A stretch of DNA of 64,000 nt from Achromobacter xylosoxidans. Lineage in GTDB: Bacteria > Pseudomonadota > Gammaproteobacteria > Burkholderiales > Burkholderiaceae_B. Below, piece by piece: positions 1 to 8,431 of this stretch (the first letter of the stretch is position 1; each line of letters opens with the position of its first letter). The notes beneath the pieces were generated by a model. That model was given only the letters and a program-made list of their open reading frames with translations. It was not told the DNA's origin and searched no databases. Both the position numbers and the translations under genes were made by a program. The DNA is taken from contig NZ_LN831029.1 in NCBI RefSeq assembly GCF_001457475.1, positions 2,232,001-2,296,000 on the forward strand. The letters are read 5' to 3'.

Positions 1-2110
1 CGTCCTTGTCGGTCACGTCCAGCTTGCCGCCGGTGGTGAGGTTGCCGTCTTCCTGGACGTTGCCTTGGTCATCGCCATCCTTGCTGGGGGTGATGACTGC
101 TGCGTCGTTGGTGCCAGTGATATCGACCGTGATGGTCTTGGTGGCGGTGCCGCCATGGCCGTCGTCGACGGTCACGGTGATGGTGTCGGTGACCTTCTGG
201 CCATCCTTCAGCGCCTGGACCTTGTCGCTGGTGTTGTCCAGCTCGTACTTCCAATTGCCATTGGCATCGACGGTGAACTTGCCGTATTGGCCGTCGCCGT
301 TGTTGCTGACGGTCCAGGTGTGCGTGTCGGAAGTGTCGACGTCGGTGACGTCCAGCTTGCCGGTGGCGCTGGTGGTGCCGTCCTCGGCCACGGCGCCGTC
401 GGTCTTGCCGCTCAGCTTCGGATCATCGTTGGTGCCGTCGATGGTGACGGTGATGGTGCTCTTGGTGCCGTCGGCGGTGGTGACGGTGAAGGTTTCGACC
501 AGCTTTTCGCCCACGGCCAGGGCCTGGACCTTGGGATCGTCGTTGTCGAGTTCGTACTTCCAGTTGCCGTTGGCGTCGATCGAGAACTTGCCGTGATCGC
601 CCTTGGCGTCGGTCTGCGGGTTGAAGGTGGCTTCGCCCGCGTCCTTGTCGGTCACGTCCAGCTTGCCGCCGGTGACGAGGTTGCCGTCTTCCTTGACGTT
701 GCCGGCATCGTCGCCCGGCTTGCTCGGGGTGATGACGGCCGTGTCGTTGGTGCCGGTGATGGTGACGGTGATGGTTTCAGTCGCCTTGCCGCCATGGCCG
801 TCGTCGACAGTCACGGTGATGGTGTCGGTGACCTTCTGGCCATCCTTCAGCGCCTGGACCTTGTCGCTGGTGTTGTCCAGCTCGTACTTCCAGTTGCCAT
901 TGGCATCGACGGTGAACTTGCCGTATTGGCCGTCGCCGTTGTTGCTGACGGTCCAGGTGTGCGTGTCGGAAGTGTCGACGTCGGTGACGTCCAGCTTGCC
1001 GGTGGCGCTGGTGGTGCCGTCCTCGGCCACGGCGCCGTCGGTCTTGCCGCTCAGCGTCGGATCATCGTTGGTGCCGTCGATGGTGACGGTGATGGTGCTC
1101 TTGGTGCCGTCGGCGGTGGTGACGGTGAAGGTTTCGACCAGCTTTTCGCCCACGGCCAGGGCCTGGACCTTGGGATCGTCGTTGTCGAGTTCGTACTTCC
1201 AGTTGCCGTTGGCGTCGATCGAGAACTTGCCGTGATCGCCCTTGGCGTCGGTCTGCGGGTTGAAGGTGGCTTCGCCCGCGTCCTTGTCGGTCACGTCCAG
1301 CTTGCCGCCGGTGACGAGGTTGCCGTCTTCCTTGACGTTGCCGGCATCGTCGCCCGGCTTGCTCGGGGTGATGACGGCCGTGTCGTTGGTGCCGGTGATG
1401 GTGACGGTGATGGTTTCAGTCGCCTTGCCGCCATGGCCGTCGTCGACAGTCACGGTGATGGTGTCGGTGACCTTCTGGCCATCCTTCAGCGCCTGGACCT
1501 TGTCGCTGGTGTTGTCCAGCTCGTACTTCCAATTGCCATTGGCATCGACGGTGAACTTGCCGTATTGGCCGTCGCCGTTGTTGCTGACGGTCCAGGTGTG
1601 CGTGTCGGAAGTGTCGACGTCGGTGACGTCCAGCTTGCCGGTGGCGCTGGTGGTGCCGTCCTCGGCCACGGCGCCGTCGGTCTTGCCGCTCAGCGTCGGA
1701 TCATCGTTGGTGCCGTCGATGGTGACGGTGATGGTGCTCTTGGTGCCATCGGCGGTGGTGACGGTGAAGGTCTCGACCAGCTTCTCGCCCACGGCCAGGG
1801 CCTGGACCTTGGGATCGTTGTTGTCGAGTTCGTACTTCCAGTTGCCGTTGGCGTCGATCGAGAACTTGCCGTGCTCGCCCTTGGCGTCGGTCTGCGGGTT
1901 GAAGGTGGCTTCGCCCGCGTCCTTGTCGGTCACGTCCAGCTTGCCGCCGGTGACGAGGTTGCCGTCTTCCTTGACGTTGCCGGCATCGTCGCCCGGCTTG
2001 CTCGGGGTGATGACGGCCGTGTCGTTGGTGCCGGTGATGGTGACGGTGATGGTTTCAGTCGCCTTGCCGCCATGGCCGTCATCGACGGTCACGGTGATGG
2101 TGTCGGTGAC
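1..2110. repeat. 639-bp tandem repeat units inside the adhesin
   Basis: The same 639-bp block starts at 603, 1242 and 1881 (the last diverges after about 230 bp), with another copy reaching the left edge. Copies differ at only a few bases. Each unit encodes two VCBS domains of about 100 residues. Such near-identical arrays expand and contract by recombination and are often collapsed in short-read assemblies. Confidence 0.93.
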
Positions 2111-3841
2111 CGTTTCGCCTTCCTTCAGGGCCTGGACCTTGTCGCTGCCGTTGTCCAGCGTGTAGGTCCACTTGCCGCTGCCGTCGACCGTGAACGAGCC
2201 GTACTGGCCCTTGCCGCCATCGTTGACGGTCCAGGTGTGGGTGTCGTTGGTATCGACGTCGTGCTGGGTCAACTGGCCGGACACGGTGTCGCTGGTGTCG
2301 TCTTCGCGGATCTCGCCGACCGTGGTGCCGCTGATGGTCGGGGCATCGTTGGTGCCCGTGACCGTGACCGTGATGACCTGGGTGGCCTTGCCGCCGTGGC
2401 CGTCATCGACGGTCACCGTGATGGTATCGGTGACCTTCTGGCCCTCGGCCAGCGCCTGGACCTTGTCGCTGTTGTTGTCCAGCACGTACGTCCACTTGCC
2501 GTTCTGGTCGACGGTCAGGGTGCCGTACTGGCCCTTGCCGCCATCGTTGACGGACCAGGTATGGGTGTCGCTGGTGTCGACGTCCTGCTTGGCCAATTGG
2601 CCCGAGACTTCCTGCGCGCCGTCTTCCTTGACGTCGCCGGCCGCTTCGCCGCTGATGGTCGGGGCGTCGTTGGTGCCATTGATGGTGATGGTGACCGTGC
2701 CGGTGGTGCCGTCGGCGGTGGTGACGGTGAAGGTCTCGGTCAGCTTCTCGCCCACGGCCAGCGCCTGCACGCGCGGGTCGGCCTGGTTCAGGTTGTAGAC
2801 CCAGTTGCCGTTGGCGTCGATGGAGAACGTGCCGTGCACACCCGCGCGGTCGGCCACGGCCACGAAGAACGACTGGCCATCGTCCGCGTCGACGACATTG
2901 AGCTTGCCATTCGCGGTGGAGACTTCGTCTTCCTTGACCGTGCCGGCGTCGTCGCCCGGCTTGGCGGCGGTGATCTGGGCCGGGTCATTGACGCCGACCA
3001 CGGTCACTTCCACGGTGGCGGTGGAGGTCGCGCCGCTGGGGTCGGTGACCACGTAGGAAATCGTGGTGGTCGTGGTCTGGCCCTCCGGCAGATGCTGGAA
3101 GCCGGTGCCCGGCACGAACACGTAGCTGCCGTCCGGCTGCACGATGAAGGTGCCGCCGTTGGAGCCGGTGACAGCGACGCCATTCGGCGTCATGGGCCGG
3201 CCGTTGATCGAGACCAGGCTCAACGGATCGCCGTCGGGATCGCTGTCGTTGATCAGCAGGTTGCCGCGCACGGCGCTCTTTTCATCGGTGCGGGCAACGT
3301 CATTGATGGCCAGGGGCGCGTTGTTGTTGTCGCCCGCGGCGGCGCCATCACCGCCGGCGCCGCTGGAGGCGCGGTCGATCGTGTCGGCGCCACGGCCCGG
3401 ATTGGGGTAGGCCAGGTCCAGCGGGCTGGTGGTTTCCAGGATGCGGGCCAGGCGCACGAAGCTGCCGCCGCCGTCGTCGCCGCTGCCGCCGGTCAGGGTG
3501 GCGGCGGTCGGATCCAGCACGTCGAACGGATCCTGGCCCGCTTGCAAGGCCGCCAGCAGGCGGTCGGAGTCGGTGCCCTTGGGCGCGGCCACGGCCGCTT
3601 CGGTCGGGTCGGCCAGCGGGCCGGCCATGTCCTCGGTGACCGCCACCGCCCGGCCTTCGCCGATCACGATCGGCATGCCATTTTCCACCTGCAGCGCCAC
3701 CGTGGCGCCCGATGCCGTGACGATGTCGCTGCCGGCGGGCACCTTGCTGCCTTGGTGCAGCTCGGTCAGGGAACCGTCGCTATTGCGTATCCACGCGCGA
3801 CCGGTGATTTCGTTGACGACTGCGGGGGAGGAGTTGGCCAT
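1..3841 (-). CDS. LapA/BrtA-type giant VCBS-repeat adhesin (N-terminal part; continues past the left edge)
   Basis: The minus frame is open from the ATG at 3841 to the window edge, giving 1280 residues without a stop. Residues 1-115 resemble the retention module of LapA-class adhesins, which holds the protein in the outer membrane until LapG cuts it. The usual LapG di-alanine site is matched in position by TAAT at 112-115; an AAAG lies further on at 167-170. Next come a cadherin-like domain and then serial VCBS domains with TGTNDAP-like ends and DGxGQYG, NGNWKYxLDN and KVQAL blocks. The last part is built of near-identical 213-residue units. It is downstream of and co-directional with its type I secretion genes. 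Expected role: surface attachment and biofilm, released under c-di-GMP control. The C-terminal secretion signal lies outside the window. Homology to Bordetella BrtA is inferred from architecture. Confidence 0.88.
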   Translation of the reverse strand, partial: MANSSPAVVNEITGRAWIRNSDGSLTELHQGSKVPAGSDIVTASGATVALQVENGMPIVIGEGRAVAVTEDMAGPLADPTEAAVAAPKGTDSDRLLAALQAGQDPFDVLDPTAATLTGGSGDDGGGSFVRLARILETTSPLDLAYPNPGRGADTIDRASSGAGGDGAAAGDNNNAPLAINDVARTDEKSAVRGNLLINDSDPDGDPLSLVSINGRPMTPNGVAVTGSNGGTFIVQPDGSYVFVPGTGFQHLPEGQTTTTTISYVVTDPSGATSTATVEVTVVGVNDPAQITAAKPGDDAGTVKEDEVSTANGKLNVVDADDGQSFFVAVADRAGVHGTFSIDANGNWVYNLNQADPRVQALAVGEKLTETFTVTTADGTTGTVTITINGTNDAPTISGEAAGDVKEDGAQEVSGQLAKQDVDTSDTHTWSVNDGGKGQYGTLTVDQNGKWTYVLDNNSDKVQALAEGQKVTDTITVTVDDGHGGKATQVITVTVTGTNDAPTISGTTVGEIREDDTSDTVSGQLTQHDVDTNDTHTWTVNDGGKGQYGSFTVDGSGKWTYTLDNGSDKVQALKEGETVTDTITVTVDDGHGGKATETITVTITGTNDTAVITPSKPGDDAGNVKEDGNLVTGGKLDVTDKDAGEATFNPQTDAKGEHGKFSIDANGNWKYELDNNDPKVQALAVGEKLVETFTVTTADGTKSTITVTIDGTNDDPTLSGKTDGAVAEDGTTSATGKLDVTDVDTSDTHTWTVSNNGDGQYGKFTVDANGNWKYELDNTSDKVQALKDGQKVTDTITVTVDDGHGGKATETITVTITGTNDTAVITPSKPGDDAGNVKEDGNLVTGGKLDVTDKDAGEATFNPQTDAKGDHGKFSIDANGNWKYELDNDDPKVQALAVGEKLVETFTVTTADGTKSTITVTIDGTNDDPTLSGKTDGAVAEDGTTSATGKLDVTDVDTSDTHTWTVSNNGDGQYGKFTVDANGNWKYELDNTSDKVQALKDGQKVTDTITVTVDDGHGGKATETITVTITGTNDTAVITPSKPGDDAGNVKEDGNLVTGGKLDVTDKDAGEATFNPQTDAKGDHGKFSIDANGNWKYELDNDDPKVQALAVGEKLVETFTVTTADGTKSTITVTIDGTNDDPKLSGKTDGAVAEDGTTSATGKLDVTDVDTSDTHTWTVSNNGDGQYGKFTVDANGNWKYELDNTSDKVQALKDGQKVTDTITVTVDDGHGGTATKTITVDITGTNDAAVITPSKDGDDQGNVQEDGNLTTGGKLDVTDKD

Positions 3842-3926
3842 GTTGGTTCCGTTTCAGGGAGTTATCCAAGATGGCCTAGATACTAGAGGGGGCCGCCGCG
3901 CGGCGGTATTGTCCTCGAGGACAGGT
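3842..3926. promoter_or_regulatory. Palindrome-rich gap upstream of the adhesin
   Basis: This 85-bp gap lies between the LuxR-type gene stop and the adhesin ATG. It holds two perfect 14-bp palindromes, TGTCCTCGAGGACA at 3910-3923 and CCGCCGCGCGGCGG at 3893-3906, and a CTAGATACTAG element near 3876. The first could be a binding site for a dimeric regulator such as the adjacent LuxR-type protein. No convincing -35/-10 pair was seen, so its exact role is open. Confidence 0.45.
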
Positions 3927-4583
3927 TCACGAGGGGATTTTGCTGCGCGTATCGGCCGGCGCCGAGATGCCGTGCACCCGCAGCGCCAGTTGCAGGCGGT
4001 CGGTCACCTCGAGTTTTTCGAAGACCGCCGACAGGTGGGCCTTGACGGTGCGCTCGGTGATGCCGAGCGCGTCGGCGATCTGGGCGTTGGACTGGCCGCT
4101 GGCGGCGTAGCGCGCCACGGTGGTTTCACGCTCGGTCAGGGTGCCGTTGTCCCAGGACCGGCTGTCCTGCGCGCGCTCCGTGACCAGCCGCAGCAGGCGC
4201 GTCACCAACGAACGACCCATCCAGATGCCGCCGGAGGCGACTACCTCCAGCGCCTGCGCCAGGGCCGGCGCCGGGGCGTAGCTGTGGCAATACCCCAAAG
4301 CGCCGGCGCCCAGCGCCTGGGCGCCCTGTTCGTCGTTGGGGCTGGCGCTGGCCACCACCACCTGCAGCCCGGCGAGCTGGGCATTCCAGGCGGGGTCCTG
4401 CCAGGACGGCAGTCGCGGCAGGTCGGTGTCCACCACCGCCAGGGCGCGGCCCTGCTCGCGCCAGCGCTGCAGGTCCGCCAGGCCGCGCCCGCGGGCCGCC
4501 AGCCAGCGCGCCGGATCCAGGGCGCGCCAGTGCTGCCACAACAGGTCGTCGTGCGTAATCAACAAGACGGGAACGGATTTCAT
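3927..4583 (-). CDS. LuxR/NarL-type response regulator in the adhesin locus
   Basis: 218 residues. The N-terminal half looks like a receiver domain, with Asp12-Asp13 and a likely phosphoacceptor Asp52 (VVDTDLP). The Lys normally found in the GAxGYLxK segment is missing (GALGYCHSY), so phosphorylation signalling may be atypical. The C-terminal half is a clear LuxR helix-turn-helix (LTERETTVARYAASGQSN, then TERTVKAHL). The start at 4583 has an AAGG a few bases upstream. The gene lies between the exporter and the adhesin on the same strand, so it probably controls adhesin transcription. No histidine kinase is adjacent. Confidence 0.82.
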   Translation of the reverse strand: MKSVPVLLITHDDLLWQHWRALDPARWLAARGRGLADLQRWREQGRALAVVDTDLPRLPSWQDPAWNAQLAGLQVVVASASPNDEQGAQALGAGALGYCHSYAPAPALAQALEVVASGGIWMGRSLVTRLLRLVTERAQDSRSWDNGTLTERETTVARYAASGQSNAQIADALGITERTVKAHLSAVFEKLEVTDRLQLALRVHGISAPADTRSKIPS

Positions 4584-4602
4584 AAAGCCTTCTCGCTCTC
4601 CT

Positions 4603-6039
4603 CTAACGCTCGGTAAAGGCGTTGGCCTTCGCGCGCAGCACCGGCTTGAGCAGGTACTGCAACACGGTGCGCTTGCCGGTCAGGACGTGGACCTCGGCCA
4701 CCATCCCGGGGATGATGGGCAGGTTCTTGTCGCCCACCGTGCTGCGGTCCGTGCGGACCCGCACCACGTAATAGGAATTGCCTTTCTCGTCGGTCACGGT
4801 GTCGGCGCCGATCTGCTCGACCTTGCCTTCCAGCCCGCCATAGATGGCGAAGTCGTAGGCGGTGAACTTGACCTCCGCCTTCTGGTCGGGGTGCAGGAAG
4901 CCGATGTCGCGCGGCAGGATGCGCACCTCCAGCAGCAGGGTGTCGTCCTTGGGCACGATCTCGATGATGTCCTTGCCCGGCTGGACCACGCCGCCCACGG
5001 TGTTGTTGAACAGCGTCTTGACCGTGCCGCGCACCGGGGCGCGCACTTCGGCCAGCTTGACGCGGTCGGCCAGGGCCAGCTTGCCCTCGCGCAGGGTCGA
5101 CAGCTTGGTGTTGGTCTCGGACAACTCGTTGCGGGCCTGGTTGCGGATGTTCAGCTCGGATTCCTCGAGCTTGCTCTGGGCTTCCTTGATGGAGGCCTGG
5201 ATGCGGTCGATCTGGGCCTCGGCGCCTTTCTGTTCGCCGCAGTAGCGGGCCACGTCGCGTTGCAGGCGCAGCAGGTCGACCTCGGACACCGCGCCGCTCT
5301 TGAGCAGCGGCCGGGTCACCTGCAATTCGCGCGAGGTCAGGCCGCAGCTGGCCGACGCCTGGTCGCGCTTGGCGATGGTCTCGCGCAGTTCTTCCTGGCG
5401 CTGCTTGAGCTGTTCGCGGGCGACGTTGACGGTGGCGTTCAGTTCGGTGGTGCGGGCCTGCCAGGCGTTGCGCTCCATTTCGGCCAGGCCGGGCGCCTGC
5501 TTCAGCACTTCTTCGGGCGCGACGAAGGGTTCGCCCGTGGCCAGCGCCTTCAGGCGCGCCGACTTGGCCAGCAGCGACAGGTATTCGGCATTGTTTTCGC
5601 CCAGCGACGAGGCGAAGCGGGTGGAATCGATCTTCAGCAGGATCTGGCCAGCCTCGACCTCCTGGCCGGGCTTGACCAGGATTTCCTCGACGATGCCGCC
5701 GTCCAGGCTCTGGATGATCTGTACCTGGCGCGAGGGCACGACCTTGCCTTCGCCGCGCACGACTTCGTCGATATAGCCGAAGGCCGCCCACAGCAGCAGC
5801 AGGAAGACGGCCAGCAGGCTGGTCCACAGCAGCACGCGGGCGCCGCGCGCCTGCGATTCGTGGATGACCCATTCGGCGTTGCCGACGTAGTCGGTGCGCG
5901 CCTTGGGTTTGCCTTTCTCGGCGCCGTCGAGCAGGCGGTCGAAGAAGTAAATGAAGACGCCGCGTATGCGCAGCCACAGCCGCTTGAGCAGGCCGGGCCG
6001 GGCAAGGGCGGGTTTCGGGATGGCGGTGGTGTTGTCCAT
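4603..6039 (-). CDS. HlyD-family membrane fusion protein of the adhesin type I secretion system (LapC-like)
   Basis: 478 residues from the ATG at 6039, which is 7 bp after the ABC exporter stop; an upstream in-frame ATG at 6108 would overlap the exporter by about 60 bp and is less likely. It has a short cytoplasmic N-terminus, one membrane segment around residues 60-80 (VLLWTSLLAVFLLLLWAAFGY), biotinyl-lipoyl-like strands (GKVVPSRQVQIIQSLDGGIV), a long coiled coil (about 150-300) and a beta-barrel end. It bridges the inner-membrane ABC protein and the TolC-like channel during adhesin export. Confidence 0.9.
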   Translation of the reverse strand: MDNTTAIPKPALARPGLLKRLWLRIRGVFIYFFDRLLDGAEKGKPKARTDYVGNAEWVIHESQARGARVLLWTSLLAVFLLLLWAAFGYIDEVVRGEGKVVPSRQVQIIQSLDGGIVEEILVKPGQEVEAGQILLKIDSTRFASSLGENNAEYLSLLAKSARLKALATGEPFVAPEEVLKQAPGLAEMERNAWQARTTELNATVNVAREQLKQRQEELRETIAKRDQASASCGLTSRELQVTRPLLKSGAVSEVDLLRLQRDVARYCGEQKGAEAQIDRIQASIKEAQSKLEESELNIRNQARNELSETNTKLSTLREGKLALADRVKLAEVRAPVRGTVKTLFNNTVGGVVQPGKDIIEIVPKDDTLLLEVRILPRDIGFLHPDQKAEVKFTAYDFAIYGGLEGKVEQIGADTVTDEKGNSYYVVRVRTDRSTVGDKNLPIIPGMVAEVHVLTGKRTVLQYLLKPVLRAKANAFTER

Positions 6040-6046
6040 GCGGCTC

Positions 6047-8221
6047 TCAGCTTCCGCGTCCGACGCGCCCCTGGCGCAGGGCTTCGACGACCTGTTCCTT
6101 GGGGCCATCGGCCACGATGTGGCCGTTATCGATGACGATCAGGCGATCGACCAGTTCCAGCAGGGCGGTGCGGTGCGTCACCAGCAGGATGGTCTTGTTG
6201 GCGCTGGCTTCGCCCAGGCGGCGGCGCAGCTGGGCCTCGCTCTGGTGATCCATGTTGCTGCTGGGTTCGTCCAGCAGCAGGATGGGCGGATCGTTGATCA
6301 GCGCTCGCGCCACCGCCACCGACTGGCGCTGGCCGCCCGACAGCGACTCGCCGCGCTCGCCGATGAGCATGTCGAAGCCGTTCGGGTGCAGGTTGGCGAA
6401 CTCGGTCACGCCGGCCATGTTGGCCGCCACCAGGATGCTGGCGTCGTCGGCGTAGGGCGCGCCCATCGCCAGGTTGTGCTTGAGGCTGCCGTAGAACAGC
6501 AGCGGGTCCTGCGGCACGTGGCCGATGGCGCGGCGCACGTCGGCCGGGTCGATCTGGCGCACGTCCACGCCGTCCAGCAGGACCGCGCCCTCGGTCGGCT
6601 GGAACAGCGCCAAGGCCAGCTTTTCCAGCGTGGTCTTGCCTGAGCCGATGCGGCCGATGATGCCGACCTTTTCGCCCGGCTTGAGCTTGAAGGACACCTT
6701 CTTGAGCACCGGCTGGGTGCTGCCCGGGTAGGTGAAGCTGACGTCGCGGAATTCCAGGCCGCCATGGAACACCGGGCGGTGCAGGAACTCGGCCTCGGCC
6801 GGGCGTTCGATCGGCAGCTTCATGTAGTTGTCGATCGAACCCAGCGAGGTGCGGGCATTCTGGTATTGCATCAGCAGGCCGGCCACCTGGCCCAGCGGGG
6901 CCAGGCAGCGGCCGGCGATCATCGAGGCGGCGATGATGCCGCCCATCGATAGGGCCGAATCCTGCGCCAGGTACACGCCGATGATCACGACCGCGATCGA
7001 CACCAGCTGCTGCACCGCCTGCACGAAGCCCACGGTGGACGACGAGATCAGCTTGAGCTTGCCGCCCGTCTGCGCGATGAACTCGGTGGAACGCTCCCAG
7101 TTGCGCTGGATTGCGCCCTGGGCGTTGAGGGTCTTGACCGCTTCCAGCCCCGTCAGGGCCTCGACCAGGGTGGCATTGCGCTGCGACGAAGCCTGGAAAG
7201 AAGCCATCGTCAGCGCTTCCATGCGCGCCTGCGCGGCCAGTGACACCACCAGGATCAGCACGATCGCCACCACCGGCGGCAGCACCATCCATGGCGAGAT
7301 CCAGGCCAGCGCGGCCAGGAACAGCAGGATGAAGGGCAGGTCCACCAGCGTGGTGATGGTGGCCGAGGCGATGAAGTCGCGGATCGATTCGAACGAGCGC
7401 AGGTTGGCGGCGAACGAGCCGACCGACACCGGGCGGCCTTCCATGCGCAGGTCCAGCACCCGTTCCATGATCTGCGCCGACAGGCGCACGTCGACGCGCT
7501 TGCTGGCGCTGTCGACCACGTGCGAGCGCGCCGTGCTCAGGATCATGTTGAAGATCACCACCAGGGTGATGCCCAGCGCCAGCACCCAGAGCGTCTCGAC
7601 GGCGTTGTTGGGCACCACGCGGTCATACACGTTCATGGTGAACAGCGGCATCGCCATCGCGAAGATGTTGATCAGCAGCGCGGCGATGAGCGCGTCGCGG
7701 TACAGGCGCCGGTTTTCCATGATGGCGGCCCAGAACCAGTGGCGTTCGCGCACCTTGGCCACTTCCGGCGCGCGCGCGTCGAAGCGGAACTGCGGCCGCA
7801 CGAAACAGACCAGGCCAGTGTATTGCGCGTCCAGCTCGGCCGCGCTCATCTCGACCGCGCTGCCGCCGAGCTCGGGATGGCTGATCACGCACTTGTCGCC
7901 ATCCCTCTTGAGCAGCAGGCAGGCCCGCTCGCCATTCAGCAGCAGGATGGCCGGCAACAGGTCCGACGGCAGGCCGTCCAGCGGGCGCTTGACCACGCGC
8001 GCCGACAACTGCGCGCGCGCCGCCGCTCGCGGCAGCAGGGCCGGGGTCAGGCGATGCGATTCCAGCGGCAGGCCGGCGGACAGCGCCTGCGCGGTGGCCG
8101 CCACGCCGTGCAGCCGGGTGATCTCGACCAGGCAGTCCAGCAGCGGGTCGTCATGCGCGGCGCGCGCGTCGGCGCGCCATTCCCGGGCGGCGGCGTCAGA
8201 TAACTTGTCCATCATCGTCAT
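6047..8221 (-). CDS. Type I secretion ABC transporter with degenerate C39-like domain (LapB-like)
   Basis: 724 residues. The first about 130 residues form a peptidase-C39-like domain without the usual catalytic Cys motif (DPLLDCLVEITRLHG), as in exporters of unprocessed RTX adhesins. Six membrane segments follow (about 165-440). The ATPase domain has Walker A GRIGSGKTT, signature LSGGQ, Walker B ILLLDEPSS and an H-loop histidine (VTHRT). The start overlaps the end of the small upstream ORF by 26 bp, suggesting translational coupling; in-frame ATGs at 8215 and 8212 are alternatives. It energises export of the adhesin encoded downstream. Confidence 0.93.
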   Translation of the reverse strand: MTMMDKLSDAAAREWRADARAAHDDPLLDCLVEITRLHGVAATAQALSAGLPLESHRLTPALLPRAAARAQLSARVVKRPLDGLPSDLLPAILLLNGERACLLLKRDGDKCVISHPELGGSAVEMSAAELDAQYTGLVCFVRPQFRFDARAPEVAKVRERHWFWAAIMENRRLYRDALIAALLINIFAMAMPLFTMNVYDRVVPNNAVETLWVLALGITLVVIFNMILSTARSHVVDSASKRVDVRLSAQIMERVLDLRMEGRPVSVGSFAANLRSFESIRDFIASATITTLVDLPFILLFLAALAWISPWMVLPPVVAIVLILVVSLAAQARMEALTMASFQASSQRNATLVEALTGLEAVKTLNAQGAIQRNWERSTEFIAQTGGKLKLISSSTVGFVQAVQQLVSIAVVIIGVYLAQDSALSMGGIIAASMIAGRCLAPLGQVAGLLMQYQNARTSLGSIDNYMKLPIERPAEAEFLHRPVFHGGLEFRDVSFTYPGSTQPVLKKVSFKLKPGEKVGIIGRIGSGKTTLEKLALALFQPTEGAVLLDGVDVRQIDPADVRRAIGHVPQDPLLFYGSLKHNLAMGAPYADDASILVAANMAGVTEFANLHPNGFDMLIGERGESLSGGQRQSVAVARALINDPPILLLDEPSSNMDHQSEAQLRRRLGEASANKTILLVTHRTALLELVDRLIVIDNGHIVADGPKEQVVEALRQGRVGRGS

Positions 8222-8408
8222 CCAGCAGGTCCAGATGCTCCGAGAGTCGCGCGCGCTGTTGCTTGCGCTGGGTGAGTTTTTGCTGGGCCTGTATCGGCAG
8301 GTCCGTCATGCGCAAGGTGCCATTGGCGATCAAGGCGTCGATCAAGTCTTCCAACACGCGGACGAAGTCCGCATCCAACCGTGAAAAGTCGTTGTCCTCT
8401 GTAGCCAT
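8196..8408 (-). CDS. Small acidic conserved-context protein between TolC-like and ABC genes
   Basis: 70 residues starting MATEDNDFSRLDADF, predicted mainly helical, ending in an acidic LLDDDDGQVI tail, with no signal peptide or membrane segment. A strong AAGGAGG sits 5 bases before the ATG at 8408, and the end overlaps the ABC exporter gene by 26 bp, so it is almost certainly translated as part of the secretion operon. I do not recognise a family. A role in assembly or regulation of the secretion machine is only a positional inference. Confidence 0.72.
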   Translation of the reverse strand: MATEDNDFSRLDADFVRVLEDLIDALIANGTLRMTDLPIQAQQKLTQRKQQRARLSEHLDLLDDDDGQVI

Positions 8409-8431
8409 ATGGCCTCCTTGCGCGCGCCTCG

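Noticed and set aside
1..2110. CRISPR-like periodic repeats
   Set aside because: The 639-bp period is protein-coding VCBS repetition with no spacers; the 36-bp array at 16380 is likewise coding collagen-like repetition without spacers.
65..3886. A 1273-codon open frame on the plus strand over the adhesin region
   Set aside because: It is antisense to the adhesin; the minus frame gives recognisable retention-module and VCBS sequence, the plus frame only low-complexity Val/Gly/Asp repeats.
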